Origin: Melastoma dodecandrum
Lineage: Eukaryota; Streptophyta; Magnoliopsida; Myrtales; Melastomataceae
DNA length: 64,000 bases
Reading direction: 5' to 3'
Assembly: GCA_029817715.1 (NCBI GenBank)
Contig: JARUPY010000556.1
Span: 1-64,000 of the forward strand
A program made the position numbers and the translations under genes. The notes beneath the pieces were generated by a model that was not told the origin of the DNA, ran no database searches, and saw only the letters and a list, made by a program, of their open reading frames with translations. This document shows positions 1 to 12,774 of the stretch, piece by piece. Each line of letters begins with the position of its first letter. Positions within the stretch are counted from its first letter, which is position 1.

Positions 1-1080
1 ACTGTTTTGATGAACTTGAACATGAGGTCCTTGTTTCATGGAACGTAATGTTCACCATAGAACTTCTCTCAGCGAGAAACGGCCACCTCTACATATGTCT
101 CAACAGAAGGTTTTCCAGACCAACATTTCATCAAGCAATGGAGGCAATGTCAAGATCATTTGCCTTAAACCAATTAAAATCAATGCGCTTGAAGGACAGC
201 GAAACTTGTCCGACCAAGGTCAGCATCACATTTGGGCAATTTGATATCTGGCAAGCAAACAGGTTTTCTATCTCTGTTCTACGAGACTAGAGGGTTTACT
301 TGGAAATAATTGAAGTAAACCAGCCCCTCAGCCGAAGGTGTCCACAGAAACCCAGATTTCTCCGAGGACTTGGTTTTCTTCTTTGCAGTCCGCTTTGACA
401 AGAGAGGTGCCTGACAGTCTCGGGCTCTTTTTCCGTTTCAGCCTAGTCCGTGAGGATACACCTCCTGACTTGATGGCAATCATAGAAAAAGCCTTTTATT
501 CCAGAGGGTGCTGGCAGGCTTCTGGGTAGCTCTTCTTAGACGTAGAGGCAACGCCCTTCTACTTGAGATCAGGGGAGACCGAGATAACCATGAGCAAGAG
601 ACTTCCTCATCTGGTTTCCTCCTAGTGCTTCATACCGACAAGAGGGCACTTCCACCTCCTCATCAGACGTAGCGTTCCTACATGAGTAAAGCGACCTTTG
701 AATGCACTCAGTGTCCATCAGGCCGTAAAAGAACCCTTGGCAGATGGGTTCAGAGGACAGGGAGCTCCTCTATCGCAGCGACCAAGGGATCCCTCATGTG
801 CCTCTTTCTCTTCCACTTGGATTTGTGGCTTTATTCAAGTCCCTTGTCCTTTAGAGAAGCGGTTGCATGTCATCGTGGGTCTCGACATACAGCAGTGAAT
901 GATTTGGTTCCTTCGCAGGAGAAATGGATTTCTCCGACGAGGAAGGGGTGGAGGACCCTGTTCGACAGATGAAGCAAGGCTTCTCCCGAAGAAGAAGGAA
1001 CGCGCCTTTTCTACTTTGGCGGGCCTTCAGCCTTTTTCCTGAGCGATTTTCGCCTTGGGTTGCCATGGATGGTGAAGGAC
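1..1080 (-). pseudogene. Remnant of the env-position ORF of Copia copy 1
   Basis: This aligns with about 34430-35440 of the complete element, the N-terminal two thirds of its 628-residue ORF between pol and the 3' LTR. Numerous indels break every frame. The serine/proline-rich and basic N-terminal part is still recognisable near 900-1070. No function can remain. Confidence 0.7.
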
Positions 1081-1889
1081 GAAGGTCTGGGAGTGTTTAG
1101 GGCAACAACGAGAGAGAGAAAAAGGGGATGCGGATGTGATCTGAGGATGTTGTGAAGAAGAAAAGGGTGACGGTTTATGGGTTTTTAAAATTGGCTCACA
1201 CCAAGGCGGTTTATGGGAATCAAAATATTTTTTCCGCTCAAGTGAATCTTTAGAGATGTCAATATCAAACTGACAGTGCCATCAGAGACAAAGAAAATTT
1301 CATTCCCTGATTTAATATGTGTGAGGAGCGGTTGGCGTTTTTCAAGGCAAGTAAAATCCTTCAGTCACCTTCTGTTGAAGCTTTTTCTACACCGAGAGAG
1401 CTAATATAATGGATACATTATATCCAAATATAAATTTATTAGGATTTTAATATTCCTAATAAGGTTGATTTTCAAGCAGAAAATTTATTTCCGCTTCCTT
1501 TAATATCATCAAAATCTTTTATGGATGATATATCATATCTCCAAATTTAGTTTTGAAAGTGACCTAATTTAGAGTTTAGGTAAGCATTTCGTAATTCCGT
1601 ATATATAGGTAGAGAGTTAATTTCAACTCTCTGTAATGAATGTGTACCAAGCGATTGTACCTTCTGTTTAATAGAAGGATGAAATTCCAACCTTCTATTA
1701 TATAGAAAGTTTAGATATCCTATCCATTGTCTAATTGTGAAGTGTAGCAAACATGTACCTTCTGTAGTGTTGAAATAGATGGTTATACCTTCTGTATGAC
1801 GTGTACAACTATGTGCCCTTCTGTAGTAGATTTTTAAGGTTCCTGCTTAACTTCTCTTTTGTCTTATGAAAGACACTTATAGAGGATGG

Positions 1890-4800
1890 CAAAAGATTCC
1901 TAATTCACTTTCTGAAAAAAAGAAAAATTTTTCTTTATCCAGAGGCTCAAGTAAAGATAATTAGCCAAATGGTATTCAGTGTTTAATGTGTTACCACAGT
2001 AACAGAACCCTGTTTTGTACATTATCGCTCTCAGAAAGTGATGTCCTGAGTTTCGAATATGCTTCGATCGAGGAGTGGATATATACTGGATTCTTAGCTA
2101 GGCTAATAGCACTAGTATTATCACATTTGATCAGTATTTTTGTAAATGAGTGAACCCGTAGTCCTCAAGTTGTTTTGTTTTCATCCACAGGAGTTGCGCA
2201 CCAGCAGCTTGCAGCTGCTATGTACTGCTCCGGATATTTTTTTCTTTCTTGCAGTGGAGAGGGCAACAGAAGTCCTGCTTCTTGGAAAAACACATGAAAT
2301 TCAACAATGTTTTTCACCCATGAGCTGGACAAGTAACCGACTTGTACTTTATTCTGTCTACCTTTACATTCCTGCGAAGCTCAGCATCAGAATATCCATT
2401 CAGATCAAAGTTTGATTTCTTTTGAATACTTAGATGCCAAGGTTTACAGAACCCTGTAGATATCTAAAGATCCTCTTGACCGCAGTCCATAGTGAAAATT
2501 CTTTAGGTGGCTGATTGAAATCTAGCACAGAGGCACACACTAAATAGTGATGTCACCATGGGTTCTAGAAGCTGTAAGGTACAGAAGCGGAGCCTATCAT
2601 GCTTTCTGTAGAGCTTATACAATCCCACTTCTTTAACCGTTTTCTGTCTTTGTCCAATGAGTGTTTTGTACCCATTGGTGTGGACAAAGGATTCGTGCCT
2701 TCTAGGCCTAATTTTATTCAGAAGCTGGCTTAGTGTACTTTTTTCCTTGGTATGTAAGAATGTTACCTTCTGACCTTCTATAGTTTTGGCTGAATTTGTA
2801 AACCCAAGGAAGGAACGCTGAGTTTCTCACCATCATGCTCATCTGAAACTCACTTGTCATGAGTTTGGGAGAATATCATCACAGAGCCGTTTCATCAGTT
2901 GATCCAAAGATTATGTCATCGACATAGATCTGGACAACAATGAGATGATTGCTTCTGTGGTTTGAGAAAGAGAGTGATATCTGACTCCTTCCTCTATTAT
3001 AGCCCTTTTCGAGCAAGGAAAGGAGCTAAGTTTCCTCATACCATGCTCTAAGGAGCCTGTTTAAGACCGTATAGAGCTTTGGAGAGTTTATAGACGTAGT
3101 TTCTGTGTTGCAGATTCCTCGAAACCAAGAGGTTGACTTACGTAGACCTCTTCTTTGATTTCTTTCATTGGAGGAATGCAATTTGTTTACGTCCGATTTG
3201 ATAGCAACTTAAAGTTGTTAAAAGCAAGCATAGGCTGAATAACATTCATATTGCCTCGAGACGAGCTACAGGAGCAAATGTCTCATCAAAGTCGATACCC
3301 TCTTGGTTGAGAAGTACCCTTTTGCAACGAGTCGAGCCTTATTCCTCACTAATAATCCGGACATCATTTAGTTTGTTCCTGAAAACCCATTTAAGTTTCC
3401 AAATGATGGAACGGTTTGTCCAGGTTTAGGAACAAGTGTCCACACTTTGCTTTAATTCCCTTTCAAATTGATTTAAGCATCCCTCTTGCATAGCAAGTAT
3501 ACCAATCTGGATCATTGAGAGCTTCATCGATATTCTCCTGGCTCTTACTGTGATAGAAAGGCCGAGTGTTCATCAGAAAGCATTCACTAAAAGAACGTCT
3601 TGTCTGTATGCCTCTGTTAGAGATCCTCCTATGACTTTGTTCGTATAGGATTGTCCCGTCTTTGATAAAGAGCCAGTGCTCTAATATCACTTTGTTGAAT
3701 TATTCCCTGAGAATATTTTTCAAGAATTGTCATTTTCTGTTTTGTTAAAGATCAATTTTAGATTCATGAACAGAGGGTTCACCCATCTCTTTCGTAGAGC
3801 GCGTGGAAGGTTCTAACCAGCATCCTTCTGTAGTTTTCTTGAGATATAAACATCTCTATCTAATGGAGTAGTAAAGGCAAGGTCCATTAATTTTTACATT
3901 AATAGACTCCTCTATAGTAGAAGTTCTTTTGTTCAGTAACTCTATAAAGCTTTGCTAAGACACAGAATATCCAATAAAGATGCCCTCATCTATCTTAGCT
4001 TCGAACTTTCCTAGATTGTCCTTACGAAGGTCCTCCAAGATGAAACATTGGACTTCCAAATGAGTGGGAAATAGGAGATGATTTGGTTTTCTCCCCCTGT
4101 AAAGTTATGATAGGGAGTTTTCTCAAGTATGGGTCTGAGTAGAACACTATTTGATATGTAGCAGGCTGTATTAACAGCTTTCTGCCCATAGGTTCTGTGG
4201 AGCGGAGCTCTCAACACATCATCGTATCTAGCCTACGTCTAATTAGAAGTTTTAATTTTTTCCGTTCTGCTACTATTTCCATTACTGTCTGAGGAGTATA
4301 AGAGAGCAGAAAAATTGTGATCGATCACCATGTTTCGTCACAGAAAGTAGTGAAGTCCCAAATGGTTTTTCAAACTCAGTACCATGATCCGTTTCTTATA
4401 GCGTTTTACAGAAAGATCGAATTTCATTATGTAGTTTCTTAGCTAGCCAGCTTAATGAAAGTTTCAAAAGCATCGCTCTTGTGAGTTAGAAATTTAACCG
4501 CACGTGTATCTAGAGTAGTTCATCAACTTACAACACTAGACAGTACCGTTCTACCAGCCGGACACTCTGAACTCTAGTAGGTCCGAATAGATCCATATGT
4601 AGAAAGTTCAAGAGGGTTGAGAAGTAGAAAACTTCATTCTTGGCTTTGAATGAAGAATTTAGTTTGTTTTTCCAAGTGAACAGTACTTCACAGAAACTGT
4701 CATGCTCAACAACGGATATTGGGTAATCCCCATTTAAAACCAAATCCTTTTTCAGGGCACAAGCCTTGGATAACAATTTGAAGTTGGAGTGTCCCCCAAC

Positions 4801-6310
4801 CTTCTATGGCCATAAGTAGGCTTTCAATCTTTGAACTGTCAGAAGGCATTTTTCTTTGTAGTACAGAAGCTATTCTGAGTCAAGGTATAGATGTTCCTCT
4901 TACGAGTCCCAATGGAAAAGCGAACTTCATTGTTTCAGGATTCCGGACACAGCTTGTCCTTGATCAAAAGTTATTTTATAACCTTTGTTACAAAAGCTGG
5001 CTATGCTCAGCAAATTATGTTTGAGTTCTGTAACCAACCCTCATCGATGACCATGGAGTCAGAACTTCCAATGGTACCTTTGCCGATGACACCGAGCCTT
5101 TGCTATTGTCCACCGAATTTAACCGACCCTCCAGCATTTGTAGAGTCCAGTTGAGAAAATTTGGATGGATCTCCGGTCCATGTGCCCTGGAGCATCCACT
5201 ATCCAGATAACCATTTCACTTTCAACAGTTTCTTTCTGTTTGAAAGCAGGTATTAAAGTTCATTTTGGAGCTTTCTGTGTGAGCTGTGAGGCACATGAGT
5301 GCTTCCTCATCATCAGAATCATCAAGTTCTTGCCCAAGTAAGCTATTGCTTTTCTTGAAACTTGTGTTTAGGAGAAGGTTTTCTCCTTTTCTTTAAGTAA
5401 AGGACATTCTATACTGTCAATGCCCTTTCTTTTTTACATTTATAACATGGTGACCGAATTTTTGAGGGTCCATGTGATTTTTGGCTTTTCTTATTAAAGC
5501 GCTTTTTGGAGGCGAACCGCAAAAGGCGTTTAGCTATCATTGTGAGTTCATCATCGCGAGATCAGGCTCTTCGTGCTTTCAATCCATCCGAACCTTCTGT
5601 GAGGTTTCTTTCTGATGCTGCTGAAAAGCAATGGGTGCTCCATCTGTTATATCTTGGTTGAGAGGATCTTTCCATCTCATACGAGATTAAAGGAGCTCAT
5701 CAACTGATCTACGTCGAAGAGTATAAAGTGAAAAGGGTCTTTAAGCTTCCTCTATAGCCCGTTTTTACCCTGGCTTCCCATGATTTTTGGGTAGAGTACG
5801 CAGAACCTTTCGGAACTAGTTCAGAGTTTTGATAGGTTTTGCCCAAATGCGTTAGGGCATCAACAAGAAGATTGAGTCTCTGGAACATCTGTTCTACAGA
5901 TTTCATCCAGCCCTTCATAGTAAAATTTTCATATTTGGTGAATTAAGAAATTCACCTTAGTTTCTCTTATTCTGGTCTGTCCCAACTGTACGTGGTGACA
6001 AGTTTATCCCAGATTTCCTTCGCCCGAGGTGCAAGTTGAAACTTTGAGACGAATTCACCTTCTGACATAGCATTGAACATCACATACTTGTGCCGTTATT
6101 AGTGAGTCTGTCCTGATACTTAAGGTATTCCCGTGTATGGATGATCTTCTCGATCAAATCGTTGGTTCTCTGGTAATAATAAGTTGTGGACCATTCTGTC
6201 TATATAAAGAACCATAAGTCTTCGTCAAATAGCATGCAACGAATGCGCTCATTCGAATTTTTCCAATAGGAAAAATTCTTACCATCGAAAAATGGGAGGA
6301 TTCCCAACAT
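1890..6310 (-). pseudogene. gag-pol remnant of Copia copy 1
   Basis: Collinear with 36247-40313 of copy 2. Nucleotide matches cover the RNase H end (about 1890-2600), reverse transcriptase (about 2600-3750), integrase (about 3950-4800), gag-pre-integrase and protease (about 4800-5250) and gag (about 5250-6310). Frames are shattered by many short indels. At 4180-4200 this copy keeps TGG (Trp) where copy 2 has TGA, so it is useful as an outgroup for reading which changes in copy 2 are derived. Confidence 0.75.
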
Positions 6311-6973
6311 GTGGTTTAAGGCAGCATTATCAGTTTTCATCATCAGCCATTATGTTTGATTCGTATAAAGTGATCTACGCTTCTATAAGATATAGAAACG
6401 TTTTAGAACGAATAGATTAAAAGAACCTCAACAAAACTATAAGAAAAAAGAAGCAAGGCTTTTGATTATGGGTAGAAGTCAGTCGTCAACGTCAACAATC
6501 AGGCCTCTGTTAAACAGACCACGAGTGATTTAAATATAGACAAAATGAGAATCAGCTTATCAGGCTTTAACAGGTGTTGGGATATTCGCAGTGGCAGCAG
6601 GCTTCTGCAGAAAATGCCAACTGTGATGTTTACAGAAAGTATGCTTCGATAGAATGTACCGTAGTGCTTCTTACAAAGTAGAGCAACAAATCGTTTCTTC
6701 TCACAGAACAAGGTGCTTACTGTGGTACATGAGTTAAATTCGATAGAGCGTAAGCTGTCTACTAGAATAGTAACTATTATAGATATTCACAGAGCTTAAA
6801 GCTTCTGTGCAGTAGCGGGTTTGATTTTCTGATAGAGGCGTAAGGCTTCTACAGGAATAGTAATAATCACAGAGGCTAAGAGCTTCTGTGGAGATGAACG
6901 TGTAAGCTGGTAAGAATCTTTTCAAGGATCTACAAAACAAGTGTATAAGCCTCTGTTGACACCTAAGTTCCCA

Positions 6974-6985
6974 CTTCTGATACCA
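6974..6985 (-). other. Primer-binding site of Copia copy 1 (tRNA-iMet type)
   Basis: Read on the minus strand this is TGGTATCAGAAG, one or two changes from the TGGTATCAGAGC primer site of plant Copia elements, two bases inside the LTR edge. The same site is perfect in copy 2. Confidence 0.7.
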
Positions 6986-6987
6986 AT

Positions 6988-9226
6988 TGTTACAGCTAAG
7001 AGAGGGGGTGAATTAAGAGTTAATCCCAAATTTTGGATTTCACCACTTTTTTTCGTTTTACCACCCCGTAGCGGAATGAAAACCCTTTCCCCCCCCCCCC
7101 CCCCCTGTAAAACAATGAGCTTGTAAGTTATTCATTGTAAAACAGAACGTTCCGAAATGTGTTCGTAATTTGTTTTGATGGACACAAGGATTTTTATAGT
7201 GGTTTCAGCAAATTGCTTAAATCCACTCTTCACTCAGATATTTGGATGGTTTTTCTAACTCAAATGTAGATCCTCAGTACAAATTACACAAATGATAGCA
7301 ACTAAAATCAAACCCGTAGGATTCTGTAAAATAGAGGCTTGAGTGGCAGAAACACAGAACCAAAAAGGTTATTTAACCGAAGAGGCTCGTTATGTAACCC
7401 CCCACGAAACCGCCAGAAGGTTCTGTACTATAGTAACTTAGGCTCAATTACAAACCAGAAGGTATGTAATCGTAGTAAGTTCGGCACAACACAGACCATA
7501 GGGTTTTTCTGTGTCGAAGTAGCTCAGGCACAACAACTGATCAGAAGGTTCTATGTCAGCATGTGTTAACCTTCTATAGCATAGATCAAGAGATTTTGTA
7601 ACTGTAAAAACGTCAACCTTCTATAAACACAGATCCAAGAGATTCTGTATCACAGAAGGTAATAGCACAGACCGTAAGGTTTTCTGTACCCAAGAATGTG
7701 TCAATCTTTAATAACAAACCAAAATGGTTCGTATTAGAAATGACTTGAGTTTATGTACAAGACCAGTAAGGTATCTGCACTATTAAATAGATTCAGAACC
7801 TTAAGGCTCTGCTTCGTACAGGAGGTTGTAACAGATGCCCCGAAGGATTCTACCACTACAGGTAGGTTGCACAGCGCGTTAACATGAACTAACAATGTAT
7901 GCAAATGCTGCAATCCCTCAAGGATAACGACCTTCGTTGGCGTACCCACGCGAGTACGTAGCGAACCCCTACGCAAGCAGACGAACGTTCCCTTTGTCTA
8001 TATGGTAGGCACAACGTATCCTTTAGTCCTAGGATGTACAGCGAGCCCATCTGTCCTGGGTTGTGACAGCCTTCCTCCTGTCCCTGAGGTGACAAGCCTT
8101 TCCTCCTGTTCCTTGAGGTTGAACAGCCTTCCTTCCTGTTCTAAAGGTGGAACAAGCCGTTCCTCCCTGTACCTAAGGTACCTGCCACACAGAGCTCTAC
8201 ACAATAGAAACTGATATAGTCCCTCACCTTCCTGTGACACCCGAGGTTCAGCCATTCTCTCCGACCCGCTGCACGTTGATCACACGAACTGCCAGCCGTG
8301 CCTCCCCATGACAAAAAAAACGTGGTCCTGCCAGCTTCCCAGTTCGAGTCCCTCTCAATCCCCCCCGGAGTCCATTCTCCCAAAGAAGGTGTTCACCAAC
8401 GATGCAGCTTCCGCCGGTAGTGCCTTCCTCGTGTGTGACTAACTTCGATCGAACAAAAGGAATGAAGAAGAAAACTAATAGCTCACGCTCTCTTTCAGAT
8501 TGGAAGAAGAAAAATAATGTTCCGTTATTTTGATTGAGGAGAGATGTGGTTGACTCTATTTATAATACGCAAAAGGATAAAATACAAAAGGTAAAAATAT
8601 AAATCAAATAATCTGCAAAATTAGAAATAAGAATCTAGTTTACATAATTAACAGAATGATATACACGTGCATTCATTTAGCAAGGAAGATAATCATATCC
8701 AAAATAGAAATAAGAATATGATAATTTCCCTAAATGATAGCAGCACAGAAGGTATCGCAAGAAGGTTACTGATCGATAACCTTTCTACTGATTGGAAATA
8801 ATCGAAGATTTATTTCACATTGGGGTAAAGGTTTATTCCATCCTAATAAAGACACACATGAAGGATGTATCTGGCCAGGTGGTATGCGTTTTTGCAACAA
8901 AATAAACGTCATTGTAGAGGTCGAGTAAGCTTACAGAAGCCTGTAGACCATCTAGTAGAACCTTTCTATATATAGAGAGATACATTTCCTTCTATAAGAA
9001 ATATTATCTCTAATATAATTATTTGGAAACCAAATCGATATATTTCAACCAGATAATCATCTAGATCGATAGGATTGTATTTCATAATTATATAATCATC
9101 AACTAATCATTTAATTACAAAAATGATTCTTACACAAGGTCCTCAACATGAAAGCTTCTGTAGAATAGAATGTTTCGTCCTTCTGTAGAGCAAAGGGTCC
9201 GGTTCATCATCAAAACCGTCCCAACC
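6988..9226 (-). repeat. 5' LTR of Copia copy 1 (degraded)
   Basis: It begins TGTTACAG and can be followed to CATCAAAACCGTCCCAACC at about 9226, parallel to the 40565-42951 LTR of copy 2. It has lost one of the repeated GAATGTTC segments near its end and carries many single-base insertions. A run of 17 C at 7089-7105 stands where copy 2 has ordinary sequence. The tandem 41-bp units of copy 2 are reduced here. Confidence 0.8.
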
Positions 9227-9323
9227 GAACCGTATCATTAAAAAAAAGGAAGGAAAGGAAAACACGCTTACTTGAAAATTCCTCTTCCTAATATTCAAAA
9301 TTTCTCTTTTTTTTTTTCTTTTT

Positions 9324-10173
9324 CGTGCCTGGCTAACATCCAGTTCACACGGGACGTCAGGCACATTGTACAAAATCTAAGCCTACATTAGTCATAATGT
9401 ACAAAATAAAAAGGCAAAATATACGTTTATGGCCTCAACTTTGAGCTAAACTTTTGTTTTGTCATTAACTTAGTTTGTTATATAATTTTGTCACCAACTT
9501 TTGTTTTTATTTTGATTTTGGCCAATCATGAATTTTCTTCTAGTGAAAGCCAAACAAGCCCTTAATATAGTCTGACCCGTGTCCTATAACAGTGGAGTTT
9601 CAACCTATTATTCATTCATCTCATGATCCACTTTATCCGTAGTAGTCGCTCCCTTATTAAAACATCATCCGACCTTCATCGATTTTTTATATTTTTTGAC
9701 AACATCAGCAATTTATCGTTAACTTCGGTTTCTAATTCACTTGATTTGTTCCATCAAAATTTTATAATAAAAAAGCAAATGAAAGGTTTAAATATTATTT
9801 CTCATTTTTTAAAATTTTTTTCCTTTTTAGTCGATAAATGAAAATTGTCTATTAATGTTTGTTTGACCTACGCATGATAAAATTCAAGATCGATCAAAAT
9901 CAAAATAAAAATAAAAGCTGGTGACAAAATTATATAACAAATTAAGTTAATGACAAGACAGAAAGTTGGCTCAAACTTGAGGTCATAAATTGATATTTTG
10001 CCAAATAAAAAATATTTTTTAGTAATGACTTAGTAATGTACAGATAATTTCACTATACAAAGCTACTTTTACATTACTAAAAAAGCTTTTTATTTTATAC
10101 ATTAAGACTAATGTAGGCCTAAATTTTGTACAATGCGCCTGGACTTCCCGTGCACTAGACGTTCGTCGGGCAC
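9324..10173. mobile_element. Non-coding inverted-repeat element (~850 bp, MITE-like)
   Basis: Two long arms are imperfect reverse complements. 9324-9402 pairs with about 10083-10173, sharing CACATTGTACAAAAT and CCTACATTAGTC words. 9406-9515 pairs with about 9893-10003, sharing TTTGTTATATAATTTTGTCACC. The roughly 375-bp centre is AT-rich and shows no convincing gene. Long inverted termini and no transposase fit a non-autonomous DNA transposon. The word AAAAGGCAAAATATACGTTT recurs at about 16183, so the family has relatives nearby. Target duplications were not resolved. Confidence 0.6.
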
Positions 10174-12660
10174 CCGTATCCTGTCTTTCCAAACACGTCG
10201 TAAGCAACCAACTGTCCCGTATGTATTATTCTTAAAAATTGAAGTGACAAGACAGATTTGTCCACTTTGGACAAGGAGAAGCAAGAAACTACCTTTTGCA
10301 TGTTCTGTGTTTTCGTCATTTCTTATTTGAATTTTAATTGGCTGCACAACTTCTTTTCTTTTCATGACCACTAATTTGATTTTTCATGTCATGGGATTGA
10401 ATTCGGTTAGTGGTGGTAGTGGTGGTGGTGGGTGAGCTCTCATAATTTTGCTTGTTAATTAGTGATTATATTTCTGAATTAGTTTAAATGCATGTTTGGA
10501 TTTATCCTTTAATGGAGAGCAGGTACTCTGTCTGATCTTAAACACATCATGGACCAGGATCAACCAATGTTGGGCCTCCTTTGGGCCATTTGGGCTGGGC
10601 CCATATAATTGCCAGGCACTGCCCGGCCCAGGTTTACCCGATCCATGATTGTCGAGCACAAGGACGTGTGCCCTAGTTTAACCTTGTTTATAACATTGGT
10701 GCCGAAACATGGGAAATGGTAGTCGACCGTCGTAGGTTTCGAAGGCGATGGATTGTCTCGAGCAAGCCGTCAGAGTCTGCAAGTGTGTTACGAAAATGGT
10801 ATCCCCGAGTCTCCTTCCATCTAGTAAAGTGGATCACTTGTCGTTTGGCAACTAGGCAAAGCACTACTTCAATTTCGAAGAGGTAATGAATAGGGGTGCA
10901 CTCAAAAATGCTGTTGCTCAAATGGAATCGTGTGAACGGGTAAAAGTTGAGAGGTCAAGCTAATTAAGTAAGCAAGGATTACCTTTTTATTCCTTTTGTG
11001 GGAGGATGCTTTTGCTTATGTATAAGATTCTCTTTCTGCCAATAATGGCCGCTTCTTTATTCTTTTGTTACCTTTTCTTTTTAATTAAGAGAAGAAAGGG
11101 AGCCGTGTACGTAATCCCTCCCTCCTTTTTCATCTTCCTATTATTAACTTAAGGGGCTCCCATGTCAAAGTGGAACCCCTTTTTCTTCATTATTTCCTCC
11201 CCTCCGGACAAACGTGCTCGCACGTTCCGGGAGCGCTTGGCTCGCCGTTCGACACAAATAGTATCGTCGTTCGGGAAAGGGGGTTCTCTTATCGTGGTAG
11301 CATGTCCTTTGAGGGTTCCATTCTCCCGCTCTGAGGAACGCGTCGGTCGGTTGGTTGGCTGGGTTTCCTGCTTCGTGGCTACTGCGCGACCTCCGAGGAG
11401 CTAAAAAGATGGGGTTGAATGAACATTGAAAGGAAATGAATATGTCTATGGATTGCTTTTACTGGAGTAGAGAAGATAATGCCATATCTCGCTTTTTAGT
11501 ACACAAGTTGCTTTATGAGAAAGCGTGTCTTATTCCACCCTCTTTATCTCAATGTTTATCCCATCATTATTTAATATTAATAAATAGTACCAGATAGAGC
11601 AAAAGCTTAATGTTCCTTTGGGTAGTTTCACAATATTTTAACCCTACCCTTTCTTTATTTCACTTGTAGATAAACACGGCATAATTATTAATTCTATCAC
11701 TTTATCTCTTTTTAATCCTTTACGTAAATTGAGGAAACTCATGAAGTTTTCTAATACTTTAATTACACGAGAGAAGAGTTAAACTATATAATATAAATCA
11801 AATTTCACTTAAGTTTAAGTTTTTTTTGTCAAACGATAAGACTAGTATAAACTACCTTTTTATTAATCCCATGTATTTCCGTTTAGTTAATGTATTTTGA
11901 TGGAATGCTACCGTAAGAGACACTCGTGGGTAAGAAAGCATAAACAAGTTTGAGACAAAAGGTTGGATCAAACTCCCTTACTTTAACTTCTTCTTCTTTG
12001 TTTGCTTCAACTTAGGAGTGGGTGTTGAGAAAGCAATTCGTCCTCTTTGATGGATTTGTTCCCTGTTTGCTTTTTCCTCCTCTTATTTTTGGCGACCGAA
12101 AACATCCGATTTCCCATTGGAAAGATGCTTCCTTAAACAGCTGACGATGACGAATGACAGGGCGAAGGCGCACACCCTGCCCTCGACCCTTCTATATGCG
12201 CAACTTGGTGGCCTTTTTCTTTCCGAAAGGAACGGAACGATTCGATCTGTCGTTTTGATTCGTTCAATGCACATACGCATTATCAGAGTAATCTACTGTG
12301 TGCTTTTAGAAAAGCATTGATCCGAAGTTACGCATTCCTCCTGATTCGCAGGCCTGAGAGCAGCCGTAGTCTGTCATTCGAAAAGATCACGGCCCTTAGA
12401 CACCCGAAATCTGGATTAATCTAACTACTAGTTTGGTAAAGTAAGAATTCTTTACCAAATGGCAAAGTGAGGAAGATGAAAGAACGCAAAGTGGGAAGAA
12501 GGAGAGAGCTTAAACCCTCGGGAAAACATGTTATTGTCCGAAAAAATAGTTCCCCCTATGCGTGTTCAAACACATGAACCCCACTTACCAAAAAAAACAT
12601 CCTCTCTTTTAATGCAATTTTAGTACTAAGTAGTAGTATTAGTACATGTAATTATTATAC
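10174..12660. other. Intergenic stretch upstream of the SMXL-like gene
   Basis: No convincing gene. It holds a short GGT/GGTGGT microsatellite at about 10405-10430, a possible LTR-element primer site at 10697-10716 and AT-rich sequence towards 12660. Short open frames here show no recognisable domain. Confidence 0.5.
10697..10716 (+). other. Possible primer-binding-site relic of an LTR element
   Basis: TGGTGCCGAAACATGGGAA follows a TAACAT-type end, resembling the TGGTGCCGAAACCCGGGA primer site seen in some plant LTR elements. No matching LTR or coding sequence was found around it, so this is only a relic at best. Confidence 0.3.
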
Positions 12661-12774
12661 TTCTTCTGGGGTATTTTTTCTTCAGCTTCAACAACACTTC
12701 TCCGACCTCAACTCTCTTTCAATAGACCTCTCCATCTTGGGAACCATCGCCCTCCCTTTCATCTCCCCGAAAGC
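12661..12774 (+). promoter_or_regulatory. Probable 5' leader of the SMXL-like gene
   Basis: A pyrimidine-rich, ATG-free stretch directly before the start codon, typical of plant 5' leaders. A weak TATA-like word (ATTATAC) lies at about 12654-12660. The transcription start is not determinable from sequence alone. Confidence 0.35.

Larger units (their letters stand above)
1..9226 (-). mobile_element. Truncated, heavily degraded Sirevirus-type Copia element (copy 1)
   Basis: The whole stretch aligns in order, on the minus strand, with the complete Copia element at 30488-42951. 1-1080 matches its ORF between pol and the 3' LTR, about 1890-4240 matches reverse transcriptase and RNase H, about 4240-6310 matches integrase, protease and gag, about 6310-6987 matches the leader, and 6988-9226 matches the 5' LTR. 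The 3' LTR would lie left of the window, so target duplications cannot be checked. No reading frame longer than about 100 codons survives. The differences from copy 2 are mostly one- or two-base insertions, which is unusual for simple ageing. It is either an old dead copy or poorly corrected sequence. Confidence 0.85.

Noticed and set aside
9623..9841. Plus-strand frame of 72 codons in the inverted-repeat element
   Set aside because: Phe/Ser/Ile-rich from AT composition. It has no transposase motif, and the element appears non-coding.
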